Of a DNA stretch of 12,657 nt, positions 5,138 to 11,944 are shown piece after piece. This DNA comes from Eubacteriales Family XIII. Incertae Sedis bacterium (GTDB taxonomy: Bacteria > Bacillota > Clostridia > Peptostreptococcales > Anaerovoracaceae): assembly GCA_031289235.1 (NCBI GenBank), contig JAITPU010000019.1, forward strand, positions 1 to 12,657. Direction: 5' to 3'. The stretch's first letter is position 1. Each line of letters begins with the position of its first letter. The notes under the pieces were generated by a model. That model was given only the letters and a program-made list of their open reading frames with translations, was not told where the DNA came from and ran no database searches. Both the position numbers and the translations under genes were made by a program.

Positions 5138-7732
5138 TCAAAGCGGTTTCTTTGGCGGCCGGCCCGCTCGCCTGGGATATTCGGCCGGCGTCGGCTCCAC
5201 TTTCCTGATTGCGACGATCTGATGATCCAAAGAAAAACCTGCCAGCGGAGGTTTCCAGAATTCCGCGATCTTTCCGCCCAAAATCTCAATCGCGCGGCCG
5301 CTTTTCTCAAGCTCCCCGGAAATCTCACTCCCCTTATAAGCCAGCATCCATCCACCGATGGAAACAAGCGGCAGACAGTATTCCGCAAGCACAGGCAACG
5401 GCGCCACCGCTCGCGACACACATACATTATATTGCTCCCGGTGCGCGGCGTCAATTGCGATATCTTCCGCGCGGCCGCAAAGAAGAGTGACATTGTCGAG
5501 AGAAAGCCGCCCCGCTATCTCTCTCAGCGCGCTGATTTTTTTTCCGACAGAATCCAGCAGAAAAAATTTCTGCTCAGGCGACAGGATCGCGAGAGGGATC
5601 CCCGGGAAACCCGCGCCTGTTCCCACGTCGATCACGGTTTTCGCGGCTCGTAATCCCGGGAAATTCCAGCAGAGAAGCGAATCCACGAAGTGCTTTTCGA
5701 CAAACGCGTCCCTGTCCGTAATTGCGGTCAGATTTATTTTTTTATTCCACGAAATCACCTGTTCCATGTATAAGGAAAATTTTTCCAGCACCGTCCCGTC
5801 GTGAGGAATCTTCCAATCCGAGAGCGCGGAAATCAGCTTGTCCGCCACACCGGCGCCCGCGCGGGCGCGCCGCAGTTTTTCAAGGTAAACTAAAAGGACG
5901 TTTATATCCGCGGGAGATACTCCGGAGATGCGGGAGGCCTGACCCACTGATTCCGGTTTTCGGGCGGAAAGTTTTTGCCGGGCTTCCATGCTAAGCTCTT
6001 CTATCTTCAAATATTCCAAATCCGCCGGAAGCCTTTTACCCTCCAATTTTCGAAATCGGGCTATCTGCCGCAATTGTTTTTCGATATAGCCTTCGTATTT
6101 TATCTGTATTTCCGCCTGCATCCACGCGCGTTCAGGGATAAGCGGCCTGTCCGGATCCAGATCCGCGAGACTCTCGTACCCTGTTTCAGGCCGCTTTAAA
6201 AGTTCCGCGAGAGAAATTTTATTCACGGGAATCGCGTCGCCTGTGGGAATCGCGGATACTCCTCCTGTTTTCAGCGTCGCGGCCGTACTCAGCAGCCGTT
6301 TTTTTTCCGCCTCCACCATCTCCCGCATCCCCAAACAACGCGCGTACCGCTCTTCAGACGCGAGACCTATCTCGTACGATTTCTCCGTAAGCCGCAAGTC
6401 CGCGTTGTCCTGACGCAGCAGCAACCGATATTCCGACCGCGCGGTCATCATGCGGTAGGGTTCGTCCGCGCCCTTCGTGACCAGATCGTCGATCAGAACG
6501 CCGATATAAGCTTCCGACCTGTCCAGAACGAACGCTCTCTTTCCCTTTACTTTCAGCGCCGCGTTTACTCCCGCCATCAGCCCCTGCGCCGCAGCCTCTT
6601 CATACCCCGAAGTTCCGTTGAATTGGCCCGCGCAGAACAAATTTTCGATTTCTTTGTGCTCAAGGCTCAGTTTCAGCGAAAGCGGATCGACGCTGTCGTA
6701 TTCGATAGCGTAGGCCGGACGCGAAAACTTCGCCGCTTCCAGCCCCGGTATCGAACGGTACATTTCGATCTGGATATCTTCCGGCAGACTCGTGGACATG
6801 CCCTGAATATAAACCTCGTCCGTGGACAGGCCCTCCGGTTCTATGAAAACCTGGTGACGCGTCCGCTCCGGAAAGCGGCTGACTTTATCTTCTATGGAAA
6901 GGCAGTATCTCGGACCCACTCCCGTCGTAAATCCTCCGTACTGCGCCGTTTTTTCCAAGTTCCGCCTCACGATGCCGCAGGTTTCCTCCGTCGTGTAAGT
7001 AAGCCAGCAGGACACTTTGTTTTCCGCTCCTCTTTCGTTCATAAATGAAAAAGGGACCATATCCGCGTCCCCTGTCTGTTCTTTCATGCGTTCGCAGCGC
7101 AGGGTTCCGGCCAGAGCGCGGGCGGGGGTTCCGGTTTTAAAACGCCGGAGAGCGAGGCCGAGTGCCTTTAAATTTTCGGCCAGTTCCGAAGCGGAAGAGA
7201 GTCCGCAAGGCCCGCTGTCGTACGAACACCCGCCGACAAACACCCTTCCGCCAAGGAAGGTTCCCGTGGCTATGACGACCGCTTTCGCGGGATGGAACGC
7301 TCCTGTTTTCAGCAGCACGCCGCGGACCTTCCGGCCCTCCGCCGATACTTCCACCGCTTCGCCCTGCTTTAAATCCAGATTTTCCTGAACTTCCAGCGTT
7401 TTTTTCATCTCCTCGTGATATCTGGCCTTATCCGCCTGCGCGCGCGGAGAATGAACCGCGGGACCCTTTCCGCGGTTAAGCATTTTGCTCTGTATGGCGG
7501 TTTTATCGATATTGATCCCCATTTCACCGCCGAGGGCGTCTATCTCCCTGACGATCTGACCCTTTCCGGTCCCGCCGACGGAAGGGTTGCAGGGCATCAT
7601 CGCCACGGAATCTATGTGCGTGGTCAGCAACAGCGTTTTGCTTCCCATGCGCGCGGCCGCGAGTCCCGCCTCGCAGCCCGCGTGTCCCGCGCCGATCACC
7701 ACGACCTCGTAAGGCTCCATTTCATATCTCAT
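5138..7732 (-). CDS. mnmG-rsmG: MnmG-RsmG fusion: tRNA U34 modification enzyme joined to 16S rRNA m7G527 methyltransferase
   Basis: A single 864-residue frame joins two normally separate proteins. Residues 1 to about 625 are a complete MnmG (GidA): FAD Rossmann motif GAGHAG (14-19), C48 in MMPCNPSVGG, the VGPRYCLSIEDKV cysteine loop, GQFNGTSGYEEAAAQG, and the C-terminal IGQASRISGVSPADI block. With MnmE it makes 5-carboxymethylaminomethyl-uridine at tRNA position 34. Residues about 629-864 are a complete RsmG (GidB): WNKKINLT (662-669), SAM motif DVGTGAGFPG (702-711), SRAVAPLPVLAEYCLPL, and the lysine-rich tail. The linker is only a few residues (RARAGAG) and is encoded by a strong GC palindrome. 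The start at 7732 matches Bacillus MnmG (MGYE.. before DVIVIG); ATGs at 7753 and 7720 are possible, and none has a strong Shine-Dalgarno. It begins 29 bases after mnmE. Both halves keep normal length, so both are probably active. Confidence 0.93.
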   Translation of the reverse strand: MRYEMEPYEVVVIGAGHAGCEAGLAAARMGSKTLLLTTHIDSVAMMPCNPSVGGTGKGQIVREIDALGGEMGINIDKTAIQSKMLNRGKGPAVHSPRAQADKARYHEEMKKTLEVQENLDLKQGEAVEVSAEGRKVRGVLLKTGAFHPAKAVVIATGTFLGGRVFVGGCSYDSGPCGLSSASELAENLKALGLALRRFKTGTPARALAGTLRCERMKEQTGDADMVPFSFMNERGAENKVSCWLTYTTEETCGIVRRNLEKTAQYGGFTTGVGPRYCLSIEDKVSRFPERTRHQVFIEPEGLSTDEVYIQGMSTSLPEDIQIEMYRSIPGLEAAKFSRPAYAIEYDSVDPLSLKLSLEHKEIENLFCAGQFNGTSGYEEAAAQGLMAGVNAALKVKGKRAFVLDRSEAYIGVLIDDLVTKGADEPYRMMTARSEYRLLLRQDNADLRLTEKSYEIGLASEERYARCLGMREMVEAEKKRLLSTAATLKTGGVSAIPTGDAIPVNKISLAELLKRPETGYESLADLDPDRPLIPERAWMQAEIQIKYEGYIEKQLRQIARFRKLEGKRLPADLEYLKIEELSMEARQKLSARKPESVGQASRISGVSPADINVLLVYLEKLRRARAGAGVADKLISALSDWKIPHDGTVLEKFSLYMEQVISWNKKINLTAITDRDAFVEKHFVDSLLCWNFPGLRAAKTVIDVGTGAGFPGIPLAILSPEQKFFLLDSVGKKISALREIAGRLSLDNVTLLCGRAEDIAIDAAHREQYNVCVSRAVAPLPVLAEYCLPLVSIGGWMLAYKGSEISGELEKSGRAIEILGGKIAEFWKPPLAGFSLDHQIVAIRKVEPTPAEYPRRAGRPPKKPL
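5851..5872 (-). repeat. GC-rich palindrome at the MnmG-RsmG junction
   Basis: Bases 5853-5868 form a perfect 16-bp palindrome, GCGCCCGCGCGGGCGC. Six-base arms at 5851-5856 and 5867-5872 give an alternative stem. All bases are G or C. It lies inside the coding frame, precisely at the linker between the two domains, and a GTG codon (5848-5846) follows the hairpin. The mRNA should fold strongly here, which could slow ribosomes between domains or mark a former intergenic region. Confidence 0.7.
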
Positions 7733-7761
7733 TGACTGTCTAATTTTTACCATAAAAAGAA

Positions 7762-9165
7762 TTATTTCCCAACACAAAACCCGGAAAATATCTCGTCGAT
7801 AATATCTTCCCGCGCGCATTCTCCCGTGACGCCGCCCAGACATTCCCAAGCCTCTCGCAGATCCAGTTCTGCCAGTTCCGGCGGCATATCGTTCCGCAGC
7901 GCTCCTTCGGCATCCTCCAGCTTCGCGAACGCCTGCCGCAAAAGCTCCGCGTGGCGCGCGTTCGTGACGAGCAGGCTTTCATTCTGCCGAACCGTCCCGG
8001 CGTATACCATACGCTCAATCGCGCTTTCCAGCTCGTTCAAGCCCTTATTTTCTTTCACGGATATCTCAATAAGCTCCGCCTTCGGCAACAAGCGGCGAAC
8101 GGCTGAAATATCAGCGCAAACCGGCAAGTCCGTCTTGTTCAGCAGTATTATCGCGGCTTTCTCCCCGATGCGGCGGGCAATCTCCATGTCTTTAGCGCCG
8201 GCCGGCGCGGCGGCGCTCAGCATAAAGAGTATCAAATCGGCCCTGTTTAACGCGTCCCAGCTCCTGAAAATCCCCATCTCTTCTATAATGCCGTCGGCCG
8301 CGCGGATTCCGGCGGTATCGACGAGATTCACGGGAATCCCTCTGACGCTGACCGTCTCTTCGATCGTATCCCGCGTCGTCCCGGGAACTTCGGTGACTAT
8401 CGCGCGGGCTTCCCCGGCGAGCCGATTCAGCAGCGAAGATTTCCCGACATTTGGCCTGCCCGCGATGACGGCGGTCAAGCCGTCCCTTACGGCTTTTCCC
8501 GCTGCGGCAGTGGATATAAGCTGAGAAATTTCCGCTTTTAACGCGCTTAAAACTTCCGCCGGATCCGTAAAAGAAAACTCCTCGGCGTCCTCTTCGGGAT
8601 ATTCCGCGCGCACGGATATCTCCGCCAAAAGCCCTCTCAATGTTTTTTCAATCTCGCGGATCTTCGCGGAAAGGCCGCCTTCCAACTGTGCGACAGACGC
8701 GTTATGCGCCGCGTCTGTTTTCGCGCGAACCACGTCCATAACGGCTTCCGCCTGGGCAAGATCTATGCGCCCGTTCAAAAAGCCTCTCTTCGTAAATTCA
8801 CCCGGCTCAGCGAGCCGGGCGCCTTCGCGCAAAACCAGCGCCAGAGTCTTCCGCAGCGCGATCACGCTGCCGTGACAGTCGATCTCCGCGACATCCTCTC
8901 CCGTATACGTGTGCGGCCCTCTCATAAACACTGCGAGGGCTTCGTCCACCGTTTCGCCGCTTTCGTCCGCTACACGGCCATAATACAAACGCCGGTCTTC
9001 AAAAATACCGGCGTTTTTTAAGCTTCCTCTTCCCGCATTCTTTCTGAACACCTTCCGAAGTATATGTTCCGCGCCCGTCCCGCTGAGCTTGACGATTCCG
9101 ATTCCGCCTTCCCCATACGCGGTGGCCACCGCGGCTATCGTGTCTTCTTCTGTTATTCTCTCCAT
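7762..9165 (-). CDS. mnmE: tRNA modification GTPase MnmE (TrmE)
   Basis: MnmE is the GTP- and potassium-dependent partner of MnmG in modifying the wobble uridine of certain tRNAs, working in the cytoplasm as an MnmE-MnmG complex. The 467-residue product matches the family length. The N-terminal tetrahydrofolate-binding domain (1 to about 120) begins DTIAAVATAYGEGGIGIVKLSG. The G domain inserted in the helical domain shows P-loop GRPNVGKS (236-243), GTTRDT (262-267), DTAG (283-286) and NKTD (343-346). The C-terminus ends FCVGK with the conserved Cys at 464. The start at 9165 is chosen because similarity begins there; the frame stays open upstream to 9330, but those residues (SCRSDNFGSW..) look like no MnmE. 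The Shine-Dalgarno is poor. It is followed directly by mnmG-rsmG, so both partner proteins come from adjacent genes. Confidence 0.95.
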   Translation of the reverse strand: MERITEEDTIAAVATAYGEGGIGIVKLSGTGAEHILRKVFRKNAGRGSLKNAGIFEDRRLYYGRVADESGETVDEALAVFMRGPHTYTGEDVAEIDCHGSVIALRKTLALVLREGARLAEPGEFTKRGFLNGRIDLAQAEAVMDVVRAKTDAAHNASVAQLEGGLSAKIREIEKTLRGLLAEISVRAEYPEEDAEEFSFTDPAEVLSALKAEISQLISTAAAGKAVRDGLTAVIAGRPNVGKSSLLNRLAGEARAIVTEVPGTTRDTIEETVSVRGIPVNLVDTAGIRAADGIIEEMGIFRSWDALNRADLILFMLSAAAPAGAKDMEIARRIGEKAAIILLNKTDLPVCADISAVRRLLPKAELIEISVKENKGLNELESAIERMVYAGTVRQNESLLVTNARHAELLRQAFAKLEDAEGALRNDMPPELAELDLREAWECLGGVTGECAREDIIDEIFSGFCVGK

Positions 9166-9360
9166 TTCGCGCGTTTCATTCGTTTCGATTTTTTTCCCAT
9201 CGTGTGGCGTCGCACTTTTATCCTCGCCTCCGGTTGATCCGGCAAAATAACAGCAGAGACGCCTGACAAAAAAATTCTCGCCGCTTTGTAACCGCGCCCA
9301 ACTGCCGAAGTTATCACTTCGGCAACTCAACGCGTTTGCCGCTTATGCCGAGACGACCCG
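9166..9360 (-). other. Gap between jag and mnmE with a perfect hairpin
   Basis: This is the longest gap inside the otherwise tight minus-strand operon. It holds a perfect nine-pair hairpin, TGCCGAAGT-TATC-ACTTCGGCA (9303-9324), with no T-run on either side, so it is not a classical terminator. It may be a processing or pausing structure. A weak promoter-like pair, TTGCCG and GATAAA 17 bases apart (about 9215-9243), could start mnmE transcription, each hexamer four of six to consensus. I see no gene in it. Confidence 0.4.
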
Positions 9361-10155
9361 TCAAAATACCGTTTCACCGTTTTTTTCTATGACAACTCTC
9401 CTGAAAGGTTCCTCGCCTTCGCTCCTCGTCGTTACGCTGTCATTCGATTGCAATGTCGCGTGTATTACCCTTCTTTCATAAGGATTCATCGGTTCCAGCC
9501 GCACGTTCTTTCCCGTATCCTCAACTTTTCTCGCGAGCTTCTCCGCCAACTCTTCCAGCGTTTTTTCCCTTCTGGCGCGGTAGCCCTCCACATCCACGAC
9601 GACGCGGGTATACTCTGCACTGTTTCTGCCGGAGGCAAGATTGGTGAGATATTGAACCGCGTCCAGCGTCTGCCCCCGTTTCCCGATTACTATCCTTGAA
9701 TCTTTTCCGTCAATTTCTATATATATATACTCGGAATTCTCAAAAGCATGGACATTTACATCCAGCCCCATTTTTTCCATCAACTTCCTGACAAAAGCTT
9801 CCGCTGCGTTTCCATCCGTCACAGGGACGAGATCCTTTGCTTTTTCGCTCACTGAAAATTTCTCCTCCCGTTTAAAACTTCTTTCCGCATGCCCGCCATC
9901 TTTTTTTTCACTCTCACGCAAATTCTTCTCGCGCCGCGCTCTGTGTTCCCGGTCGCCCTTCTTTTTATCTGCGGTCTTTTTTTCGACCCTCACCTTCGCC
10001 AGCTTCGCCCCGAGCCCAAGAAAGCCCTTCGTCGGCTCCTCCAGCACCGTTATATTTACCTCGTCTTCCGTCAATTTTAAATCTACAAGAGCGAGCTTTA
10101 CAGCCTCGTCCACGTCCTTTCCCCATTTTTCCAGATAATCCATTTTTTCCTTCAT
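9361..10155 (-). CDS. khpB: RNA-binding protein KhpB (Jag/EloR), Jag_N-KH-R3H
   Basis: KhpB is a cytoplasmic RNA-binding protein that in streptococci partners with KhpA and affects cell elongation; it is commonly encoded beside yidC. The 264-residue product shows three parts: the Jag_N domain (about 5-57) with KGFLGLG (43-49), a highly charged Lys/Arg/Glu linker (about 58-108), then a KH domain with the GxxG loop GKRG (158-161) and an R3H domain with RRVIH (228-232), which contains R-x-x-x-H. Its length exceeds the 208 residues of the Bacillus protein, mostly through the linker. The start at 10155 overlaps the yidC stop as ATGA, with AAGGA nine bases upstream. A second ATG at 10143 with AAGGA only four bases away is possible and would remove four residues. 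Translational coupling to yidC is likely. Confidence 0.93.
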   Translation of the reverse strand: MKEKMDYLEKWGKDVDEAVKLALVDLKLTEDEVNITVLEEPTKGFLGLGAKLAKVRVEKKTADKKKGDREHRARREKNLRESEKKDGGHAERSFKREEKFSVSEKAKDLVPVTDGNAAEAFVRKLMEKMGLDVNVHAFENSEYIYIEIDGKDSRIVIGKRGQTLDAVQYLTNLASGRNSAEYTRVVVDVEGYRARREKTLEELAEKLARKVEDTGKNVRLEPMNPYERRVIHATLQSNDSVTTRSEGEEPFRRVVIEKNGETVF

Positions 10156-10850
10156 TCTCCGCTTTCCTTCACATCCTTGGAAATCATTTTTTCCTTCCAT
10201 CCGTTCAGAATCTTAGTCTGCGCGACCTGAACGACCGTCCCCACAAACCAGTATATAGTCAGCCCGGCCGGAAAAGATCTTCCCATCCACACGATAGTGA
10301 TCGGAAAAAAATATTTCATCATCTTCATCATCGGCGCCATCTGATTCGCCGCGTCGCCGCCCGGCATCTGCTGCGTCTGCGTCAAACTCATCGAAAAAAA
10401 AGTGGCGACGCCCGCCAATATCGGCAAAACCCAAGGATCCGGCTGGCTCAAATCAGGAACCCAAAAAAACACTTCATGCGCGGCCATCAACATCTCATCG
10501 CCGCCCATGTACACCGTGGGATTCCTGAGCAACGAAAAAAGACCTACTATAATAGGCATCTGTATAATCATCGGAAGGCAGCCCTGCACAGGGTTAAATC
10601 CTTCTTTTTTATACAACTCCATCATTTTCGCGTTTAAAGTTTCCTTATCGTTTGCGTATTTTTTCTGCAACTCCTTCATCTTCGGCCGAACCGAAGCCAT
10701 TTTCGCGGAACTTTTTATTTGTTTGGCGTATAACGGAAACAGACACATCCTCACGATAAGCGTAAATACTATCAGCGTCACGCCATAGTTCTCAATCAAC
10801 CCATAGAGAAAACTCAGCAGCATCCCTAAAGGTTCGGCGATAAATCTCAA
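10152..10850 (-). CDS. yidC: Membrane protein insertase YidC
   Basis: YidC inserts and folds membrane proteins, alone or with SecYEG. The 232-residue product has the five-segment core of the YidC/Oxa1 family: hydrophobic stretches near 9-40, 90-108, 139-156, 181-191 and 194-212. R34 in LIVRMCLFPL matches the groove arginine essential in Bacillus SpoIIIJ. A cytoplasmic hairpin (about 41-88) is rich in Lys and Met. There is no lipoprotein signal as in Bacillus YidC; it starts directly before the first core helix, as seen in many clostridial proteins. The start codon is TTG, fixed by a strong GGAGG seven bases upstream (minus strand, about 10862-10858) and by lack of an earlier ATG after the yidD stop. 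It sits 13 bases after yidD and overlaps jag by four. Confidence 0.95.
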   Translation of the reverse strand: MRFIAEPLGMLLSFLYGLIENYGVTLIVFTLIVRMCLFPLYAKQIKSSAKMASVRPKMKELQKKYANDKETLNAKMMELYKKEGFNPVQGCLPMIIQMPIIVGLFSLLRNPTVYMGGDEMLMAAHEVFFWVPDLSQPDPWVLPILAGVATFFSMSLTQTQQMPGGDAANQMAPMMKMMKYFFPITIVWMGRSFPAGLTIYWFVGTVVQVAQTKILNGWKEKMISKDVKESGE

Positions 10851-10863
10851 TTCCTTCCCTCCG

Positions 10864-11073
10864 TCATTTCAAAGGATTATACCCTCCGGGATGAAACGGA
10901 TGGCACTTCAAGATTCTTTTCATTCCCAAAAAACTTCCTTTTAAAAATCCATATTTTCCCAGCGCCTGAATGAAATACGCCGAACACGTGGGATAAAACC
11001 TGCAGACAGGCGAAAACAAAGGGGAAATAAACTTTTGATACCCTTTGATAACGATTATCGCGAATTTAGCCAT
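10864..11073 (-). CDS. yidD: Membrane protein insertion efficiency factor YidD
   Basis: YidD is a small inner-face membrane-associated protein that aids YidC-dependent insertion. The 69-residue product carries the full family signature: KGYQKFISPLF, CRFYPTCSAYFIQA, and RILKCHPFHPGGYNPL, with the conserved cysteines in place. An amphipathic N-terminal segment (AKFAIIVIKGYQKF) is expected to contact the membrane. AGGTG eight bases upstream supports the start, and it overlaps the end region of rnpA closely, with 13 bases between them. The final motif has GGYNPL where many homologues have a GG-D-P-V form, a mild variation. Confidence 0.95.
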   Translation of the reverse strand: MAKFAIIVIKGYQKFISPLFSPVCRFYPTCSAYFIQALGKYGFLKGSFLGMKRILKCHPFHPGGYNPLK

Positions 11074-11086
11074 TTCACATTCACCT

Positions 11087-11437
11087 TTAGCCGCGGCCGC
11101 CCTCTCTCCATATCTTCGATTTCTTTAACACCGCTTTTATGGAAAACGCGACATCTCCGCACTTCACGCGCTCAATCGTATTCCTGGCTATAAAAAGGAT
11201 ATCGTAGCCCTCCGTGATATCGCCCCCCGCTGTCCTGAAACCTTCTTTCATCAGCCTTCTCGCCCGGTTCCTCTTTACGCTGTTTCCAACTTTTTTGCTC
11301 GCGAGAAACGCCTTTCTGTTGTAAGAAAGCCCGTTTCCCCTGTAAAAAAGCACAACGTATTTGCCTCCGACAGATTTTCCGCGCTTATAAAGAGCGGTGA
11401 AATCCTTTTTATTTCTCAATACTTCCGGCTTCAGCAT
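11087..11437 (-). CDS. rnpA: Ribonuclease P protein component
   Basis: RnpA is the protein subunit of RNase P, which binds the RNA subunit and helps cut the 5' leader from precursor tRNAs. The 116-residue product is normal in length. It shows the N-terminal LRNKKDFTALYKRGK block, central strand KYVVLFYR, and the RNR signature SKKVGNSVKRNRARRLMKEGFR region (47-68). The start at 11437 has AGG seven bases upstream and matches family N-termini; a TTG at 11458 would add seven residues and lacks support. It follows rpmH by 42 bases and is separated from it by a hairpin with T6, which probably keeps RnpA below L34 in amount. Confidence 0.96.
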   Translation of the reverse strand: MLKPEVLRNKKDFTALYKRGKSVGGKYVVLFYRGNGLSYNRKAFLASKKVGNSVKRNRARRLMKEGFRTAGGDITEGYDILFIARNTIERVKCGDVAFSIKAVLKKSKIWREGGRG

Positions 11438-11454
11438 AAATATACCTGGATCCG

Positions 11455-11482
11455 ACAAAAAAGATCACGTCCGCGATCTTCA
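11455..11482 (-). terminator. rpmH-rnpA intercistronic attenuator hairpin
   Basis: On the minus strand AAGATC-G (11480-11474) pairs with T-GATCTT (11467-11461), a seven-pair stem with one G-U pair and a CGGACG loop, followed at once by T6 (11462-11457). It starts on the last base of the rpmH stop codon. It looks like a modest intrinsic terminator that would let some polymerases read on into rnpA. No separate rnpA promoter was seen. Confidence 0.6.
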
Positions 11483-11614
11483 GGCTGTCAATTTCTTTCT
11501 TCCCCTCAGTCTCCTTCTCTTCAAAACATTCCTGCCCGGCTTAGTCTTCATCCGTTTCCTGAACCCATGCTCTTTTTTCCTCTGCCTTACTTTAGGCTGA
11601 TACGTCATTTTCAT
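11480..11614 (-). CDS. rpmH: 50S ribosomal protein L34
   Basis: L34 is a small basic protein of the large ribosomal subunit. The 44-residue product (MKMTYQPKVRQRKK.. to ..RGRKKLTA) has the family core HGFRKRMKTKPGRNVLKRRRLRGRKKL, with almost no acidic residues. Length is the usual 44-46. The start is certain: GGAGGTG (11628-11622) lies seven to nine bases upstream. It is the first gene of the long minus-strand operon and is transcribed from a near-consensus promoter. The leader forms two hairpins, one ending right at the ribosome binding site, and a terminator-like hairpin overlaps its stop codon, so its expression can be set separately from rnpA. Confidence 0.97.
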   Translation of the reverse strand: MKMTYQPKVRQRKKEHGFRKRMKTKPGRNVLKRRRLRGRKKLTA

Positions 11615-11628
11615 AAACAAACACCTCC

Positions 11629-11680
11629 ATTTTGGCGCGCTTTTACAAAATTTCCCGCATATTGGACGTTATGCAGGAAA
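11629..11680 (-). promoter_or_regulatory. Structured rpmH leader: two tandem hairpins next to the ribosome binding site
   Basis: On the minus strand, TTTCCTGCAT (11680-11671) pairs with ATGCGGGAAA (11660-11651): ten pairs with one G-U and a ten-base loop. Next, ATTTTG (11651-11646) pairs with CAAAAT (11634-11629), six pairs with an eleven-base loop, ending directly against the GGAGGTG ribosome binding site. The stems share one base, so they may stack or compete. No known leader family was recognised. Confidence 0.5.
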
Positions 11681-11729
11681 AGACTTTTGTTTTAATAATT
11701 ACGTAATTTCAACGCGAACACGCTTTATA

Positions 11730-11759
11730 ATTATATACTGCCCGATCAAGCCGTGTCAA
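11730..11759 (-). promoter_or_regulatory. Sigma-A promoter of the rpmH operon
   Basis: On the minus strand, perfect -35 TTGACA (11759-11754) and perfect -10 TATAAT (11735-11730) are separated by 18 bases. Transcription should start near 11723, giving a leader of about 109 bases. Its strength suits a ribosomal protein operon. A consensus DnaA box begins 13 bases upstream of the -35, so DnaA could influence it. Confidence 0.85.
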
Positions 11760-11771
11760 TCTGTTTCATTT

Positions 11772-11780
11772 TTATCCACA
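11772..11780 (+). promoter_or_regulatory. DnaA box, perfect consensus TTATCCACA
   Basis: The nonamer matches the consensus DnaA box exactly. It lies in the rpmH-dnaA gap, a usual place for one of the origin box clusters of Firmicutes, and just upstream of the divergent rpmH promoter. Confidence 0.85.
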
Positions 11781-11794
11781 TATCGCTGTTCATT

Positions 11795-11803
11795 TTATCC
11801 ACC
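11795..11803 (+). promoter_or_regulatory. DnaA box, one mismatch (TTATCCACC)
   Basis: The nonamer matches eight of nine consensus bases, in the same orientation as the perfect box and 23 bases from it (start to start), about two helical turns, so bound DnaA molecules would lie on a similar face. Confidence 0.65.
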
Positions 11804-11859
11804 GCTTGTTCAAACTTCCAGAAATCTGTCCTATTTCAACGCGTCTCTGAACTATACGC

Positions 11860-11868
11860 TGTGAATAA
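11860..11868 (-). promoter_or_regulatory. DnaA box, one mismatch (TTATTCACA)
   Basis: Read on the minus strand, this nonamer matches eight of nine consensus bases and faces the two upstream boxes. A poorer match, TTATCCGAT, lies at 11889-11897 on the plus strand. The cluster would serve the origin and dnaA autoregulation. Confidence 0.55.
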
Positions 11869-11914
11869 ATCGAAAGATTAACTCTACTTTATCCGATTTC
11901 GCCCGATAATTATA

Positions 11915-11944
11915 TTGCATTCCGAACGGACTCTTTGATATGAT
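11915..11944 (+). promoter_or_regulatory. Candidate dnaA promoter with extended -10
   Basis: An extended -10, TG-A-TATGAT (11936-11944), has a weak -35 TTGCAT (11915-11920) 18 bases upstream. Transcription would start near 11951, about 30 bases before dnaA. The extended TG motif can offset the poor -35. The DnaA boxes lie upstream, fitting autoregulation. Confidence 0.5.

Noticed and set aside
5222..5804. Overlapping plus-strand ORFs opposite the RsmG half
   Set aside because: They are antisense shadows of a GC-rich gene whose own product is clearly conserved.
7733..7849. Longer start for MnmG at 7849
   Set aside because: The extra 39 residues overlap the end of mnmE, are basic and unlike any MnmG N-terminus; similarity begins at 7732.
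9303..9324. Perfect hairpin read as a rho-independent terminator
   Set aside because: No T-run follows on either strand, so it does not meet the pattern.
9166..9330. Longer start for MnmE at 9330
   Set aside because: The 55 extra residues show no MnmE similarity and cover the 9-bp hairpin; MERITEEDTIAAVATA at 9165 is the usual beginning.
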